Below, in pieces: positions 25,401-37,633 of a DNA stretch of 64,000 bases; position 1 is the stretch's first letter; each line of letters begins with the position of its first letter. Source of the stretch: Lunularia cruciata (taxonomy: Eukaryota > Streptophyta > Marchantiopsida > Lunulariales > Lunulariaceae); the NCBI GenBank assembly GCA_948567375.1, contig OX419762.1:16560001-16624000 (forward strand), written 5' to 3'. The notes beneath the pieces are model-generated. The model was not told the DNA's origin and made no database searches. It saw only the letters and a program-made list of their open reading frames with translations. The position numbers and the translations under genes were made by a program.

Positions 25401-25642
25401 TTAATAAATCACTCCGTTCTCCTCTTCGCACTTGTCTATATATTTTCCAGGACTATAAGGTGTAGATATCCAAGGCAAGGACACAAACAGATCTGTGTAA
25501 ACAAAATACAAACCATACGAGGAAATCAGAGTAAATAAGAGGAAACACCAATGCAACAACGAGCGGCAGATCAATCACACAAGGAGCGTAGAAAGGCGCA
25601 AAGATCGACCTAAAAGCCAGCGGAGAGTCGATAGTATGCTCC
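22421..25642. other. Gene-poor AT-rich region
   Basis: No convincing gene. 23.1-23.35 kb is almost pure A/T. The frame at 23772-23993 (+) and that at 24588-24860 (+) match no family and have no splice context. The part 24.3-24.5 kb is more GC-rich (ACGCGACGCGACG) without an evident function. Confidence 0.4.
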
Positions 25643-25765
25643 TCAAGTTGATACGTTCTCCTTGGCTTCCGAACAGCTAAGACTACCGGTGGCCATGATT
25701 CCTTCGTTCAACTCACCTGCAGTGGATTCCTGCACAGTACCCGCATTTAGTGAACCATTCTGAAC
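25643..25765 (-). CDS. Possible terminal exon of an unknown minus-strand gene
   Basis: After a possible acceptor (AAATAGCAG) the frame is open for 40 residues to a TGA at 25643-25645. It includes NGSLNAGTVQ and TAGELNEGIM, a low-complexity acidic composition that looks coding. Possible upstream pieces on the same strand (an acceptor TTTTTGCAG near 26610, another CACCTTTCAG near 26490) do not join it in phase convincingly. It may be an exon of a decayed gene or chance. Confidence 0.18.
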   Translation of the reverse strand, partial: VQNGSLNAGTVQESTAGELNEGIMATGSLSCSEAKENVST

Positions 25766-25910
25766 CTGCTATTTGTAGGCATGCTCGTCTAAAAGTAGAG
25801 ACTACGTCAACTCATTCACAAACAAACTATACTCACGATTACTTACTCTTACACCTGTGACCTGTGAGCACTCTGTTGGTAAATTCGGCTGAATACTCCT
25901 TAGATAGAGT

Positions 25911-26289
25911 AACGTTGTCCGCAAAGTCGAAAAACTGACGTTAAACTCGCTGTGAAGGGAAATTATAGCACACTTGTTTGGTTTTTATACCGCGAGTTGT
26001 GCCAAACTCACAGACACCTCGAAACTAGGCCCTTGTGAGTTTACATCGAGTATGTGCGCGTAATCCACAGTAAACTTCTCATCTCATCCAGATCAGGCTT
26101 ATCGTCGCCGTCTGCACCTTAAAATCTACCATTAAGTGTCATCATATTCTCTTGAACATATCCATCGCGACCCCGAGTTTGGCCCCAGTTTAATCTCAAT
26201 TTATACTTAGCGTCACGTCAATTTATCACGAGTTTCAGAAAAACTCACCTTTGCTTTGCGGACAACGTTAGTGAGTCAACATATTTTGG
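25911..26289. mobile_element. 379-bp non-autonomous DNA-transposon-like element (MITE)
   Basis: A 16-bp exact inverted repeat AACGTTGTCCGCAAAG (25911-25926) / CTTTGCGGACAACGTT (26254-26269) encloses 327 bp without coding capacity. The segment 25911-26289 is flanked by the same 11-bp sequence TTAGATAGAGT at 25900-25910 and 26290-26300, consistent with a target-site duplication. The right inverted end lies 20 bp inside the right direct repeat, so the ends are unequal. A duplication of 9-11 bp would suit the Mutator superfamily. The inside has several AACTCAC/GTGAGTT words in both directions. Confidence 0.65.
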
Positions 26290-27710
26290 TTAGATAGAGT
26301 GCTTGGTCAGGCTGTTAAGGTCGAAGAGATGGATTTCAGGAGGAGAGAAGTTCAAATGAGTCTTGCGGTTATGATAGAGCTTAGTTAATTTAGAATCAAC
26401 CATATGAGTTCTAGTCGCTTCTCGTATGCATGCTGACAAACGCCATATCCAGATATTGGACGTCGTCCTCCACAGTCTGAAAGGTGTTCAACTATCAAAT
26501 GCAATCTTTAGCCGAATTTTCGGCCCTTTACAGATCTAGCCCAGAGCTTCAAAAATTTTCCATTCACCCCTTGTTGTTCCAGATGTCCAGAAGCTGATTA
26601 GCGCACGACTGCAAAAAGTAATAAAAGAGGTGAATTTCATGACTATTTAATTGATTGTCATTGTGAATTGTCATTTCATTTTATTTAACTAAAATCAAAT
26701 ATCAGATCGATTTTTCACATGAAAATATAGACACTTTTCCATGGGAAAGATTAGATCTAAATATCTTCTCAAATTTAATAATCAAAAATTGAATTGCGTG
26801 CGGGAAGACATCCATTGATCCTTAGAGGTTCAGTTCTGCTTAGTCAGGAAACGAGTAACCATATGGGCACATAAAGTCCATCGTCGAGTTTATATGCCGA
26901 TTGAAGACGAAAAGAACTTGACTTTTTCAAATATTTTAGCCCAGGAGTTGCAATACAACATAGTCTATTGTATGGAGGTCATGTTCATACCGGCAATTGC
27001 AGACATCTTTGCACACGTTTGGTTCTCTAGACATTCTAAAAGTTATTTTTCAGTAACTTCTGTAGCAAAAAAACATGCAGCCGTCAGAAGAGAGACGAAA
27101 AATTCCTATGAAAGGCATTCATTTGTCCATGTTGAGTCATCTGTCCTTACAAACGAGAAAGAAGCTTGGACTATTAAGAATTCTGTATACGGAGTATAAT
27201 ATAAGTTTGTCCACTACTGTACATAATTCCTGCTCGTAGCATTGAGGTGAAATATTCCTGCAAGCATCGATCCAAAGTCCTACATTAGTTTCCTCTTACT
27301 GGAACATTCTGTCCACTACAGTCCTGAACGACCCAACAACACCTTCATGAGTCGGGTGTGGTACAAAGAAGTCACTTTGAATAACCTCGCTTCCTCTCGT
27401 TGACAAAAGAAAACGAGACGTCTTTGAAGGAAAATGAGAACGAGAAAGAGAACCTTTACTTGTTTGGTTGACTTCATACGTACTCGGAAGATCATAAATT
27501 GATGTAATATCTAATCTCTTGCGAGGACAAATGTCGAAATGAATGGAGTTGGATGAAAGTCAAACGTAACTTGCGTAAAATGTAAATGTGGAAAGACTGT
27601 TGCACTTTTCTGGAGCGATGACAAGGATTATGTATTTACGCTGAGCTCAGTGGTCTGTGACGTCCAAGATGAGTCCTAATTATCAATTCTAAGAAAATGG
27701 AGAAAACACT

Positions 27711-27815
27711 AAAATGTGGCTTAGCCCCATTTTACCTTTTCTTCGTCTCTCCCTTGTACGGCTTGATGGAGTCTTCCCGTCCTTCGCGTTTTTTACGCGG
27801 TCGCCCTTTTTCTCT
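27711..27815 (-). repeat. Tiny dispersed repeat, copy 3 (long form with foldback end)
   Basis: Reverse complement of copy 1: from TTTTTCTCTAG at the right end through ACGCGGTCGCCC, CTTCCCGTCCTTCG, TGATGGAGTCTTCCC and CTCTCCCTTGTACGG to a foldback with TAAAATG outer arms and TGGCTTAGCCCCA inside. Compared with copy 1, the outer arms changed together (AAC/GTT in copy 1, AAA/TTT here). Similar 25-bp sequences with the shared core AAAACACTA flank it at 27689-27713 and 27814-27838. Confidence 0.7.
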
Positions 27816-30698
27816 AGAAAGTGGACAAAACACTATTTGACTTTTCTAAGTTCTTTGGTCTTTAAAGGTTGCATAGTGGTAAAGGGCTATGGGCGAGTCT
27901 TCGAAATGCAGCAGTGTACATAGTTATAAGTGAAGAATTCGAATGACAGTTTGGCACTAATCTATAAGTGACTGCAAAGACGATCCTAAAATGTGAAATA
28001 AACAAGAAAATTTATCATTTGAAGCCAATATACCCTCATCTCACTATGCTTAAAATCTAAAGATAAAAGAATCAACCTTTATAAAATCAAATCAAATCAA
28101 CCTTTATCAAATCACGTTGTTGTTTGAGTAGGATTACTATCTTTGAGTGACATCACTTTCCAATTTTTCAAAAAGGGTGAAAACGGATGAAGCTCTACAA
28201 ACTGTAATCTATTTTTATTTAATTATTTGACTCAGTCTATTTCTTACTTGACTCTGTAATCTTGAGCAAGGTACTGCAGGTTAGTTGGTCTTGCTCAAAA
28301 TGTTCTCTGAAATTTGGATATATGCCACTGGTGTTATGGTTCAGAGAAACAACCCACTCTTCACAGATGTCTTCACATTCTTCTTGTCATTTTCAATCAT
28401 TTTCAACAACACTAACTCCTATAAGAAATTAGAATTTTTCCTCAAGGCCATTACAGTTTTTAAACTAACGATTGTATGAATTAATAGCAATTCAGGTTCT
28501 CTTCTTGTCATTTCCATAAATATTTTCTCAAATATACATTAGATATTAACTCAAAACTATATTAGAAATTAGAATGCATATATATAGAGTTAAAATAGAG
28601 TAATCTCAAGTTGTGAATGTATAGAGTGTTGGTAGTTTGCTTCTCTCTTGACGATGAGCTCAATATACCTTACCCATATTATCGATATCCCTTTTATGTT
28701 ATCCGTTGATTGGAGTATGACTAAAAAGAAAAAAGAGCATTTGATTAAAATTTTAATTAGATGCTTTAAGATCTATTTATACTCTTACTCATACATTTTG
28801 ATCGATAATTGATCCAAATCATATCTTAAATTTTTTGTTGCTCTAAGTATACTTCATCTACTCGCAAAGAGATTTCAAACTTGTACTTTTATTCGATGCC
28901 TCTAACCATTATCCTAGCCAAACATGGAAAATGTTTCTTAACTTGAAAATTTTTACTAATAAATAAAAATTAATCTTAGAAGAATAGCTTATGTGTATAT
29001 AAGAAATTTACACTTTTGAAAGAGGATATCATGATCAACATGAGTTTATAATATCCTTAAATTAAAATGAATACTGAGTATTTGTGTAAAATTATATATC
29101 ATATATTTTATTTAAGTTATAAACTCCTACTTTATATATCTTAGCACAGTACATGTGACAACTATGTTATCCATTGCATGCGGATAAGAGACCATTTTTG
29201 CTATTATAATTTAGTGAATGAGATCATTCAGCATATACTATCTTTATTGATTCCTATCATGTCAAAGACTAAATATATCCTCAAATTTTTTGTCATTAAT
29301 TTTTCAATAATAAATTTTTTAATGCATTTATCAAAGAGTAGAAATATAGACCCAATCCTGAATAATTTATAAGACATGATGGATAAAGGAACTTTATCAT
29401 CAAAAAATAGAATGCTCATATTTTCTCCCTTTAGGCACCTCTCTAGACTAAAACTAAAACATTATATGAATTTAATTACTATTAAAGTGGTCTTGAAATT
29501 TTATTATGATAAACTCTTGCAATGTCATATGTGTTTATATTGCTACGTAATATGACTTTCAACATCATACACTACAAAATCACAACTCATATAGGAAGTC
29601 ATACACAACTGTAAAATGCCACAATAATCAAAAATCAAAAATCAAATATATATAATCCATATACTCTACCAATATGAAACTAATTACACTCATCAAACTA
29701 AACCCACTCTAGCAAGGAATCCAAGTTACACTCACCAACAACAACTTTAATGGAATCGATGGCTGCCACTAAAGCTACAAATACAATTGTGACCACCAAG
29801 AAAATCACTCATGCATACTAGCAAACTACCTTAAGCCCTATAAATATCATGACAATTTTAATGTATATATATAATTTTTAATTTTTTTATTATACACTAT
29901 AGAAGCACAAATCATATAAGAATCATACATAAACTCTAAAAGTGTCACAATTACCCCTCTAGTTGGTGGTTAGGTCACTCTAACTCTAAACAAATATCTA
30001 CTCCAATTATGTCCTATAGTGGTTAAAGATCAAGTGCTATCATGCTATGGTTAGTCACTTGTCTCCATCTACACCATATAAGGAATGAACCAACTAAAGT
30101 GTCAAATGCACTAAGGACATAACCACTGCAATTGAAGAACTACCATGAGAGGAAGAATCAAACATACCATATGTCATCTGCTTGAACAAATATCACACAC
30201 CAGCATAATATAATAGCAAAACCACTAGTAGAACCACATAATATATTTCACAAGCCTTTAGAAATTGAGCTTGAAGTGATATAGATGTAGTTTAGAGATA
30301 AATATTATCTTCACAAGTCAATTCTCCACCAAATGTGCCAACCTGAACTTATGGTAATTATCCACAAGTGGACTTTCCAAGTGATAGAACAATCTCTTCC
30401 ATGCTATGAAGACAGTGAACAAAGTCAAGTTCCACATCTACTGTAGATCACATTAACTATCAAACTTGTAGATCAATTCATCCGACTCAATGATACCCCT
30501 ATACTAAAGTAGGGCTTGTGGTCTTTGGAAGCACCACAAATCTCATCCATATCCCATAACACCTATGTGGGCACACTATGTGAACTCTCAATTGTATCAA
30601 CTCCCATGTCAAACTACAAATTGGAATCAAAAACTTCCTTAATGTGATCTAAGATAATGATCAATATAGTGTAACACTTTATGTGAACCCATTGTGTA

Positions 30699-30804
30699 CA
30701 ATAGGAAAATCTCCCAGAATCTCTAAAGCACTCAATATTGACAACATACCCCAATAGGAAAATCTCCCAGAATCTCCAAAGCACTCAATATTGACAACAT
30801 ACCC
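30699..30804. repeat. Two-copy 53-bp tandem repeat
   Basis: AATAGGAAAATCTCCCAGAA and the following bases through CACTCAATATTGACAACATA are repeated immediately with only a T/C difference seen. This is a recent local duplication in otherwise non-coding DNA. Confidence 0.85.
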
Positions 30805-31559
30805 AAATACCATAATTGTACTCACAAAGTGCCTCCACCTCAATGACCAAAATGGTAACCCCAATAGCAAAACACCACTTGTTGATGCTACTTAAGTACA
30901 TATAATCAAGGCAACTATACTAGGGGAAAGGGAAACTTGTAACCTACCATCGTAACATGCACACTCATGATTTGTAGATCATGACCACTACCTCACCGGA
31001 TAGAAATATAGATATTTTGATTGATCACCACTCAAGACTCACTACCAAGTGCACATTGGAGTACAAATGCTCCAATTATCAAAATGTCTAAAATAAACAT
31101 GGCACAAAAAAAAGAGCAAAAGAATAGAAGAGGTCAAAATCACAAGAAGTCTAAATAATAACACTCCAGCTCACAAATATCTATTCAGATTGACTTTGCA
31201 ACCATTTTTTATTTTGACATAGTAGGAACATCTACCTACAAAGCCCTACTAAATCACCAAGACTGGAATCAAATGTCCTGTCTTAGCTAAGGATACATCC
31301 AAATAGATATAGATGCCACTTTGCTAAGAACAATAAGCATGAGTAGACCATTGTTAGAACCACTAAGGAGTTTGTTTAGGAATCGAAGGTATATGGTTCA
31401 AATTCCTGATTTTTTTGAGGATGAATGCCTCCAAATTTAACCTCAATTTTGGTAAGAAGGAATTAATGACCAACACATAAATTAAATCCCAATTTTAGCT
31501 TTATCTTATTTTTCTTTTATAAAAATTATGGATATATCTGAACTCCATTTTTCTTGGCT

Positions 31560-31975
31560 TTATCTAGCATAGTGCACAACAATTTAGTTTATTATTTCTA
31601 TAAACATCATGGATATATCTCTTTATCTAACTTAGTGCACAACGATTTGATTTATTCTTCTATGAACAGCATTGGTGTATCTCACTTTCTAATTTGTTCT
31701 TCTATGTATAGCATGGATATATCTTACTTTCTATTTTGCTTAAAGGACATGATGCAATTTTGCAGATAAAATCATTTTTAGCTACAATATTCTTTTGCAC
31801 AACAATTCACTTTATTCTTCTATGAACAACATGGATATATTTGACTTTCTTTTATACTTAAGGGGTTTTATGCCTAAAGGATAAAGGATCGGATGCAAAT
31901 TTGCAGATAAAAGCATTTTTAGTTAGAATCTTACTTTTGCACTACAATTTAATTTATTTTTAGTGAACGACATGT
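31560..31975. repeat. Decayed repeat array around 'GCACAACAATT' units
   Basis: Several imperfect copies of a unit with GTGCACAACAATTT, TTATTCTTCTATGAAC and CATGGATATATCT. Longer flanking words also recur (GATGCAATTTTGCAGATAAA and TTTTTAGCTA at about 31750 and 31890). It is probably an old tandem amplification or the remnant of an LTR. Confidence 0.5.
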
Positions 31976-32161
31976 ATATACACTTTGTATTATACTTAAG
32001 GGCTGTTATGTTTCTAACGCGCTGAAATTTTATACATATTTCTTAAACCCTTTTTTATCCCATGCGATCTGTGCCGATACGAAGACTTGGTACGGGCAAA
32101 AAATATCTATAACTAATACTGGAGTACTTAACCTAGGGCTCATCTTATGTGCACTCAAGAC

Positions 32162-32206
32162 CTAAGAGATCTTAAAGTTAGAAAATAATTAGAGATCTTA
32201 AAGTTA
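32162..32206. repeat. Short tandem duplication
   Basis: AGATCTTAAAGTTAGAA occurs twice, the copies about 28 bp apart. No other feature nearby. Confidence 0.7.
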
Positions 32207-33715
32207 GAAGAAAGGAATAGTCTTGATGATCTAGGGAGAACGTAAGCGAAAACCAAGATGTGCAAGATAACCATATCATCCTATCAAACATTGAAAGCAG
32301 AAACATGACTTATAAGATGAAAACATGGTCAAATCATTAGTCAGTAAAGAAGAAACACAGGATTTTCATGATTAGATAAGATAGAGCAACAATCGTCCAA
32401 AACGTCATGAGCTCCCTAAGAACCTTTTCTGAAATATATACTTGCTACACGATGTCATGTATAGGTTAGATCTCGTTACTTTTCAGCACTCATGAGACGC
32501 TATCAAAATTCAATAATCTTATCTACGGAATTCTGACAAACATCTCTATGAGATGCTTTTAGACATTTTGAATCCTCCAACTTTTATTTGTAATGATTGC
32601 ATGATTATTCATGGACTCCAACATGTTGATCAGAAATGAAAGGCGACCTAACTTCAATGTGCATTGGTGCGGACTACGTGTGACATGTTTGCACGTCTTG
32701 CTCACTATATTACTCAATGAATCTTTGATTGCATCAAAAAGCTCCACCGCAGTGGACTTTCAAATTCAAATACAATACCCACGAGAATATAGAGAACTAA
32801 GGTCGAAGATGCACTTGTCCCCAAGAAGATACCCAAGAAGATACTTCCTATCCTTCTTGTGTTCTATGTGGTCGGCCTTACAGAGATATCTTGCGATATC
32901 TTGCTCAACACTTCGCTGTCTCTTCCTCTGATTATACTTCCGAACGAATGTCCACGGGACGGCGCTTATGTGCAGGACAGTATGATATTATCTATTATGA
33001 TAGACTCCCAGCATCCCGACGGATTGACTGGTAGACAATCACCGATAGTCAGTTGTTTCGTTTCTAAGACATTCTACTTATCTTATTTCTAAGTCGTTCT
33101 CAACATCTTACAAAGAATAGCAAACGATACATAGAATCTTGATGTCGGAGAGACTTTTCAACAACAGTCGTGTTTGTTCAATCCGCTCCGAAATGATCTC
33201 TGAGTTGACCAGCTGCTACCTATTCAATTTGAAGAAAAAATCATCATACATTGCGCAAGATCATGCCTCCGATTCGTACCACTCTGTGCTAGCTACCGCA
33301 GAACTTGAACGGGAAATGGGAAATTCAGAAGTGCTCGTGGTGATTGACATGCATTTCGGAGCAATTACAGTGTTGGATTACTCCTCAATATTAAATGATA
33401 AAGTGTAACGAATTTATCTCTTCTTGCACATTCAAGTCGGAAGCAAGACGGAACCAGTATGAATGATTAGAATCCATGGACATGATCTTCAGTATCTGCA
33501 CTCTCGTGACCCCACTAACTATACCTCATACCGGCCAACATCGTAATCCATACATTCCCCCACCAACCTGTGAAAGTGAAGAAAACACTCTCTGTTTCTG
33601 GGCAAGGATCGAATAAAGTGAGTACATCGAGTTTGATCCAACACGTACACAGTTCAGTAGGCCCAAGACCATCAGATGGTCAAATTTAGAAATTTTGCAC
33701 AAAAAGTAGTAGGAG

Positions 33716-33755
33716 AGAGAAAAGGCGACCCATAGAACACATGAAGGATGGGAAG
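33716..33755 (+). repeat. Tiny dispersed repeat, copy 4 (short form)
   Basis: AGAGAAAAGGCGACCCATAG then ATGAAGGATGGGAAG, i.e. only the first part of the copy 1 sequence. It is flanked by AAGTAGTAGGAG (33704-33715) and AAGTAGTAGTAGGAG (33756-33770), a probable target-site duplication with one extra GTA triplet. Confidence 0.6.
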
Positions 33756-34825
33756 AAGTAGTAGTAGGAGTAGGTATAGGATTCGGGTCTCCTCAAATGC
33801 TTCTACTTAAGTCTCTCCTGCATCTACGTATCTCAGTCCAGTTCGTCTAGAATATTGAGTTGGCGTGGTGTATATAATACAATATTTTATCTATTTCCTA
33901 TGTTTGTTTTGCATGGCTTTTAGTTTTGTTTTGTTAGACTTGGAAGTAGAAAGTTGACGACATGAAAGCCTCCTTGGACTTGGGTTGACAGGCAACAACT
34001 ATAGAAGCTTCTTTTAGTTGTTATGTTTATTACGTGTACCTTTCGACTGGCAAAGTTGGTGGCTATCAACTGTCGGGATGATAATATCTATATTGTAGGT
34101 GTGACAGTTGTTTGTTCTATGCGTCTCCGTTCGTTTCTAGATATGACAGCTGGTGGCACTAAAACAGGTGTTCCAGAGGAGCACTTAGCATTTTACATGT
34201 CACTAGTAAGTGAAGCTACAGAATAGTGGGAGGACAGGGAAAACCAGTAGAGTGTGCGGAGAGTTTACAGTAGCTATTTCTCAGAAATCTGGAAGAAGTA
34301 ATCTACTGAGATGTCTGTCCAGATTAGCAAAGCGATGGACCTGAACAGGCGAATGAATCTGCCTGTACTACTCGTGCAGTAAAAGAATGGCGCAAAGCAG
34401 TGTGGCACAGCTGCAACTTTAATAACGTGGCTACAGCATAAGGAGCAAGCAACAGGTGACGGCCAAGGAATATAACTCAGACGATGATGGAAATACTAGT
34501 AAAATACTTTGAGATTAGTAAAATAGCCTACGACCGTTTCAACAAATCCGAACACCAGGCAGGGCCGCATACGCCCAGAGTTGACGCTGCCAAGAAAGTA
34601 CGGACTACAAATGATGGTCAACTTTTTCAATCTCAGGTTGTTGGTCTTGAGCCTCACCGGATTGAGTTTCACTGCGCTTCATGTGTCCTCGAATAACTTA
34701 CATATTTGTGCCAGCCATTTATGGGTATGAGTAGCAGATTTGAAAGCGGAACATTCCTTCATGCTTGAGGATGATTCTGACGGTAAGTTTTGAAGGAAGT
34801 AGTCATCGCAACATAGAATTGCCCG

Positions 34826-35400
34826 CGATACGTGTTTGTTCCTTTGGAGACGCCGATGGGACCCAGCCAAGAAGCTAAGGCAATCAGGACAAGCAGATAA
34901 ATTGCAACTGGGGTTGCTATAGCTATTTATAATTATTCTGAGGCCGTGCTTAATCTTCACATCTAACGAGCCATCTGCTAAGGTTGACATCAGGATTCCA
35001 GCCTACAGTCTTTACGGTTTCGCAACATACTCTGGTCTCAATGCGAGATATATATAATATAACCCGGACGAAAAGTGAAGAGTAAAAGGTACAAACAAGT
35101 GCGAAAGGCGCACGCGGCCCAAGAGTGGTTGTGATACGTGTTTGTTCCTTGGAGACGCCGATGGGACCCAGCCAAGAAGCTAAGGCAATGGGCAAGCGGC
35201 AATATTGTAATGAACTTAATGTATAAAGGGCTCAGATGTAGGTCTCACAGTAAGACCAATTGCAACTGGGGTGGGTAGCTATTTATCAGGACCAAGCATC
35301 AACGATTATTCTGAGGCTGCTGAATCAAGCTTAACATATGGCTCGTTAGATTCCAACCTACACCCTTTACGATTTCGCAACATACTCTGGTCTCAGTGCG

Positions 35401-35431
<31 letters not shown>

Positions 35432-35480
35432 GACCCGGACGAAAAGTAAAGAGTAAAAGGTACAAACAAGTGCAAAAGGA
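34826..35480. repeat. Imperfect tandem duplication of about 310-345 bp
   Basis: Both units run from ATACGTGTTTGTTCC and GAGACGCCGATGGGACCCAG through TTATTCTGAGGC, TTTCGCAACATACTCTGG and CCCGGACGAAAAGT to AGAGTAAAAGGTACAAACAA. The second unit carries an insertion (TTGTAATGAACTTAATGTAT region) and an expanded AT run. Internal GATATATATAATAT could be a TATA region, so they may be two LTR-like or promoter-like segments of an unknown element. Confidence 0.7.
35401..35427. repeat. (AT)n microsatellite
   Basis: An uninterrupted run of AT dinucleotides about 27 bp long at the spot where the first unit of the larger duplication has only GATATATATAATAT. It therefore expanded after the duplication. Confidence 0.95.
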
Positions 35481-35582
35481 AACAAATGAAAAGGAGCACG
35501 GAGGCCCAACAATCGGTCCCAAAAAGTAAAGAAAAAAAAAAAACAGGAAAACTACCGCGATCCCACACCATGGCAAAACAAC

Positions 35583-36011
35583 ACATAACAAAGACTAACA
35601 AAAAGACTAAGAAGAAAGTAGATTGCCGTTGAATTCTATGGTAAAGGTTTCGACTGGTATATCTATTAGGGGTTTCAGATTTAGTTTTTATTGGTTCCAT
35701 AAATATCCACAAAGAGTTGTACACCACATAACAAAGAATAACAAAAAGACTAAGAAGAAAGTAGATTGCCGTTGAATTGTATGGTAAAGGTTTCTACTGG
35801 TATATCTATTAGGGGTTTCAGATTGAGTTTATATTGGTTCCACAAATATCCACAAAGAGTTGTACACCACATAACGAAGAATAACAAAAAGACTAAGAAG
35901 AAAGTAGATCGCCGTTGAATTGTATGGTGAACGTTTCTACTGGTATATCTGTTAGGGGTTTCAAATTTAGTTGTTATTAGTTTCAAAAATATCCATAAAG
36001 AGTTGTACAAG
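35583..36011. repeat. Three tandem copies of a 143-bp repeat
   Basis: Units start ACATAACAAAGA at 35583, 35726 and 35869. Each holds AAAAAGACTAAGAAGAAAGT, GCCGTTGAATT, TGGTATATCT, TTAGGGGTTTCA and ends AAAGAGTTGTAC. The equal spacing and high identity indicate unequal crossing over or slippage. Open frames read from it are artefacts of the repeat. Confidence 0.9.
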
Positions 36012-36959
36012 CAACCTATTTGCGGTCAGGTTACATAGGAGAATTAAGGGGTTTTGTCGATTGCCTTACAATGTTTATGGGTGGTCTAGATCGGCACGGG
36101 TGTGTTTTCACGTTTGTTAGTATTCTCCATAAATCTGAGTGAAAGTAAACTCACATTAGTTATTGGATGGTGGATCAAGGTCAAAGTATTAATTAACCAA
36201 GATTCTAAATTAGCCATAGAAATTGAAATTGGGACGCTGAAATTGAGAACCGAGATTGAACCCCATTGATATTCATTCTACTAAGCACAACATAGCTCAT
36301 TAACCTCCTTACCTGTTTACATGTGAAACCTTCTTTGAGAATGCCTCCTCAAAGAGTAGATTAGAATATATGAATTTATTAGAGTTTCACTATGCCGTGC
36401 ACAACCATTCAAGGGTCCATCACCAAATCATGAAATGTACCCAATGACTAACCAGTGGATGACGAGGAGTGATTTAGACAAAGTAGTGGATGATAATGTT
36501 TGGCATGACCACATGATGATGCATTAAACTTGTTATTTAGGTGGTGGAATTTCACATACTTTGCGATATTTGCAACATAGAACTCAAATTTGTTTGTAAT
36601 TCTGTTTGTAATTCTGAGTTTGTTTTAAAATGCTTTTGGAATTAGATTTAGGTGCATTTAGGTAACTCAAGAGGACTTATTTTCATTTCAAGCTTTAGAG
36701 GATGCAATAAAAGAACATCGTGTATTTAAAAATTGATCTGATAGAAATCAAATTCTTGTGTGGATCCCCATTGCTCTAGCTTTGGATAGATTTGGGCATC
36801 ATGAGAACAGTGATTCAATAGCAAAGGGTTTGAATATATGGGGTCAATGTGGGCTCAACCGTGAGATTTACTAATAGGGTAATGACAACAATTATTTCTC
36901 TTATGGGGAGGGAGGTCAAGGAAGGAGGTCTTATAATAAGGAGATAGCATCAATATCTT
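36012..36959. other. Intergenic region without recognised content
   Basis: No gene family, no clear repeat. AT-rich, ending at the diverged left edge of the first chromovirus LTR. Confidence 0.4.
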
Positions 36960-37340
36960 TGTGTTTCCATTAATATTGAGTTAGTAGAGGCTAATAAGTA
37001 AAATAAATCAAATATAATTAAGGGTTCTAAGAATGTTCCATAAGCATCTAGGAAGCTTCTTGTTCAAATGTTCTAGAAGCACTTTGGATGCTTCTTAGTA
37101 CCTTCCAAGGATCACATAACTTGCACATGAAGTTAACGGCTAGCTTAGATTGTATATCTGGTAGGTGACTTCTAGAAGGAAGCTTATTTGGAAGGTTCTC
37201 AAGAGTTTTGTGTTGCTTTGCTATAAATACCAAAGCCCAAGCTCATGTTAGGCATTTGGAGTTTCTCTCACTTGAACATTTCCAATGTGATTTTCTATTT
37301 CAGCCTTCCATTCTTTTATTTATCTCCTTGGTCTTTTATA
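36960..37340 (+). mobile_element. Chromovirus LTR module 1 (diverged LTR plus PBS)
   Basis: Similar to the LTRs at 37634, 38570, 44504 and 60056: GCATCTAGGAAGCTTCTTG, CTTCTAGAAGGAAGCTT, CTATAAATACC and GGTCTTTTATA. A tRNA-iMet-type primer binding site (TGGTATTAGAGC, one change from the standard) follows at 37342-37353, then a leader like that of element A. The left edge is uncertain because the TGTAACA start is eroded. The leader stops at 37633, where the next LTR begins. Confidence 0.7.
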
Positions 37341-37633
37341 TTGGTATTAGAGCAAGAATGAGATGGATGGAATTTATTGACCACCAATTCAATCTCTCCA
37401 AACCATTGGGATTTCTGTATTTGTATGTTGCCAAAGCATCATTTCCAACAATTTATCACTTTTGTCTTTGGCCAGATTTTTTTGAATATAATCGTCTTGT
37501 CTAATGAGCCATTAATCCTTTTGATTGTACCATCTGGATACTAGTGGATGTGTTGCATCTACATGTTAACTGAGAGATTTGTAAGATGGTAGTGTTGTAG
37601 AGTAGTAGCAATGCCCAAAGTTATCATTGCTAT

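Larger units (their letters stand above)
26290..34820. other. Long gene-poor, AT-rich region
   Basis: No protein family is recognised. Open frames such as 26894-27199 (+), 33139-33408 (+) and 32559-32747 (-) were read and left unassigned. The last (LFDAIKDSLSNIVSKTC...) has a helical look but no supporting motif. The region holds small-repeat copies at 27711 and 33716 and the tandem repeats listed separately. Confidence 0.4.

Noticed and set aside
32559-32747. Minus-strand LFDAIKDSLSNIVSKTC segment, vaguely like the helical start of RPW8/NLR proteins
   Set aside because: No further motif, no splice partner, and the match is only to a general helical pattern.
35299-35727. Minus-strand frame of 142 aa with a hydrophobic, membrane-like stretch
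   Set aside because: Covers the (AT)n run and the tandem repeats (YIYIYIYI comes from the microsatellite); an artefact.
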